NCBI GenBank assembly: GCA_946406585.1
Contig: CAMJLI010000083.1
Span: 1 to 8,312 of the forward strand
From: an uncultured Prevotellaceae bacterium
Lineage (GTDB): Bacteria; Bacteroidota; Bacteroidia; Bacteroidales; Bacteroidaceae
Length of the DNA: 8,312 nt
Direction of reading: 5' to 3'
Positions 6,314 through 8,312 of this stretch are shown here, in pieces (positions within the stretch are counted from its first letter, which is position 1; the number at the start of each line of letters is the position of its first letter). Made by a program: the position numbers and the translations under genes. The notes under the pieces are model-generated. The model did no database searches, was not told the origin of the DNA, and saw only the letters and a list, made by a program, of their open reading frames with translations.

Positions 6314-8312
6314 TTGACAGAATGAAGACTCGTTACACATACAACCACTATATCCACATATCCATTCTTTGCATATGGGGCATGGCTCTTGCGGCTTGTT
6401 CCACCGTTAGTGGCGTGCCAGAGGGAGATAAGCTCTATACGGGGATAAAGAAAATAGAGATGGTGAACTATGAGAAGGGTGAACATTTCGACCTCACCAA
6501 GGAGGAGGTGGCGGCGGCTCTCGACTGTCCGCCAAATGGCAGCCTTTTTGGTAGTTCTTATTACCGCTCTCCTTTTCAATGGAGGTTGTGGGCGTGGAAT
6601 ACTTATCACGACAAGGATACCAAATTCGCAAAGTGGATGACAAAATCATTCGGAAAGGCACCTGTGCTCATGAGCACCGTAAATTCTGAATTGCGTGCTT
6701 CGGTGGCACAGTCCACTCTTGGGGCTCATGGATATTTCAGGGGAAATGTGGACTCTTACGAGGTGCCTTCGAAAAATCCCAAGAAGGCAAAAGTGGGCTA
6801 TCGGGTGGATTATGGGCATCTCTTCACTATCGACTCCTTGCAATATGTGAATTTCCCTGCTGAGGCTCGGCAGATGATCGACAGCACATCTTATGATACT
6901 TATATAGGCCCGGATGAACCTTTTGATGTTTCCACTTTGGATAATGAGAGGAAGAGGATCTCTTCGCTCTTTCGCAATAATGGCTATTTTTATTACCAGC
7001 CGGGATATGCCTCTTTCTTGGCAGACACCATTGCCGTGCCTGGCAAGGTGCAGTTGAAGCTGCAATTGGCTGACAGCCTGCCCGACAAGGCATTGCGTAA
7101 ATGGTATGTAGGACGCGTGAACGTGAATTTTCGCAAGACATACATGGAGCAACTGACTCAGTCGACAGTGGGAAGACGGATTACCATAAATTACAATGGC
7201 AGCAAACCGCCTTTGCGTACAAGGGTGCTGATGAACGACTTGAAAGTCAGACCTGGCAGGATTTTCAATTATAGTGAATACCAGGAGTCTGCCAGCAAAT
7301 TGAATTCTAATGGTCTCTTCAGCATGGTGGACTTCAAATTTACGCCGAGAGACTCGTCTGAGTTTTGCGACACTCTCGACCTCGACCTCAACTGCGTTTT
7401 CGACAAGCCCTACGACTTCTACGTGGAGTCCAACATCAAAGGCAAGACTACGGGATTCCTTGGGCCGCAGCTGATCGTGGGCTTCACTAAAAGGAATGCC
7501 TTTAGAGGGGGTGAAAAACTCGATATCAACCTGCATGGGTCGTATGAATGGCAAACAGGACATTCTTTCGAAGGAACATCTTCCGAAATGAACTCATATG
7601 AATATGGTGGAGATGTCTCTTTGGAATTTCCAAGATTGGTCTTGCCGTGGAAATTTAATGATTCGCGCAGGCCCAATCAGGCTGCCAATGGTGTGAGGAG
7701 GCGCAGGACACGTTATTTTTCCACACCTACAACAACATTGAAAATTTCAAGAAACATTGTCAGAAGGTCGGGATTCTTCAAAAGGCATATCTTGTCAGGT
7801 GAACTGACCTACAATATTCAGAAAAATGCATTTTGGGCTCATCAATATACACCTCTTTCCGTAGAGTATAACTATTTGAAGAGTGGTACGACAAAATTCT
7901 ACGACGTGCTGAATACCCATCCTTATCTTATGGCTACCATGCTCGACCAATTCATACCAAAGATGAAATACACCATTTCATACACCAATTCCTCAAGGAG
8001 CAGAAATCCTGTGTATTGGCAGGCTTCTGTCAGCGAGTCGGGCAATTTGCTTTCTCTGGGATATGTGGCATCAGGAAAGAGCTGGGATGAAAAAGGAAAA
8101 GAGATGTTCAAGAATGCCTACGCACAATTTCTGAAGATCGAGACCGATTTCACGAAAACGTGGAAAATGAGCGACCATTCACAGTTGGTGGCTCATCTTA
8201 GCGCAGGATATTCATGGGCGTATGGCAATTCTGACTATATGCCATACACCGAATCTTTTTGGGTGGGTGGTGCCAATAGCATAAGGGCTTTCACCGTAAG
8301 AAGCATAGGACC
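6310..8312 (+). CDS. tamL: TamL: lipoprotein TamA/BamA-family outer-membrane protein (3'-truncated by window)
   Basis: The frame stays open for 667 codons from the ATG at 6310 and runs off the right edge. Residues 1-29 are a lipoprotein signal with a hydrophobic stretch ending in the lipobox LAAC, so Cys30 would be lipidated. No acidic run follows Cys30 (STVSGVPEG), so a surface-export signal is not evident. The region to about 365 has POTRA-like repeats; the last includes LKVRPGRIFNYSEYQ (311-325) and a LNSNGLFSMVDF turn typical of BamA-family POTRAs. The barrel starts near 370, with RNAFRGGE (395-402) resembling the NxFGGGE segment of BamA. At the edge, GGANSIRAFTVRSIG corresponds to the L6 loop, whose usual core is (V/I)RG(F/Y). 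TamL is the lipidated TamA counterpart of Bacteroidota and is expected to be the outer-membrane partner of the TamB encoded just upstream. The start overlaps the tamB stop (ATGA); ATG 6322 is an alternative. Barrel strands after L6 and the stop lie outside the window. Confidence 0.9.
   Translation, partial: MIDRMKTRYTYNHYIHISILCIWGMALAACSTVSGVPEGDKLYTGIKKIEMVNYEKGEHFDLTKEEVAAALDCPPNGSLFGSSYYRSPFQWRLWAWNTYHDKDTKFAKWMTKSFGKAPVLMSTVNSELRASVAQSTLGAHGYFRGNVDSYEVPSKNPKKAKVGYRVDYGHLFTIDSLQYVNFPAEARQMIDSTSYDTYIGPDEPFDVSTLDNERKRISSLFRNNGYFYYQPGYASFLADTIAVPGKVQLKLQLADSLPDKALRKWYVGRVNVNFRKTYMEQLTQSTVGRRITINYNGSKPPLRTRVLMNDLKVRPGRIFNYSEYQESASKLNSNGLFSMVDFKFTPRDSSEFCDTLDLDLNCVFDKPYDFYVESNIKGKTTGFLGPQLIVGFTKRNAFRGGEKLDINLHGSYEWQTGHSFEGTSSEMNSYEYGGDVSLEFPRLVLPWKFNDSRRPNQAANGVRRRRTRYFSTPTTTLKISRNIVRRSGFFKRHILSGELTYNIQKNAFWAHQYTPLSVEYNYLKSGTTKFYDVLNTHPYLMATMLDQFIPKMKYTISYTNSSRSRNPVYWQASVSESGNLLSLGYVASGKSWDEKGKEMFKNAYAQFLKIETDFTKTWKMSDHSQLVAHLSAGYSWAYGNSDYMPYTESFWVGGANSIRAFTVRSIG

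Noticed and set aside
6646..7563. 305-codon open frame on the minus strand
   Set aside because: It lies wholly inside tamL, whose plus-strand frame shows a lipobox, POTRA and BamA-family motifs. The antisense product is His/Cys-rich with no recognisable domain, as expected for a shadow frame.

Overview
The window looks like chromosomal DNA from a Bacteroidota bacterium, most likely a Bacteroidales member close to Prevotella or Bacteroides. Three things support this. There is a promoter of the Bacteroidota type (TTTG, then TAnnTTTG) at the left edge. The Mrp ATPase carries the TPAELP variant where other lineages have a CxxC. The outer-membrane assembly pair is the Bacteroidota version, a very long TamB followed by a lipoprotein TamA homologue (TamL). 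The genus is an inference from protein flavour and was not tested by any search.

Layout: all four genes lie on the + strand and fill nearly the whole window. Positions 1-92 hold a promoter and a short A-rich leader. Next come a small exported heavy-metal-associated (HMA) domain protein (93-443), an Mrp/ApbC-type P-loop ATPase (440-1537), a 1588-residue TamB-like AsmA-family protein (1547-6313), and a TamL/BamA-family outer-membrane lipoprotein (6310 to the right edge, cut off inside its beta-barrel). Two junctions are ATGA stop/start overlaps (440-443 and 6310-6313) and the third gap is 9 bases. I see no terminator, RNA gene, mobile element, repeat array or CRISPR.

How they may work together: TamB and TamL are expected to form one machine. 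TamB would span the periplasm from an inner-membrane anchor and dock at the TamL barrel for outer-membrane protein assembly and/or lipid transport. The HMA protein and Mrp are translationally coupled and concern metal binding and Fe-S cluster or ATPase functions. Their placement ahead of the TAM genes suggests one four-gene transcript, but no functional link between the two halves is proven. The window is mostly ordinary housekeeping sequence. The points worth a second look are the CxxC-less Mrp, the metal-binding tail of the HMA protein that doubles as the mrp ribosome binding site, the C-terminal tail of TamB, and the altered L6 motif of TamL.
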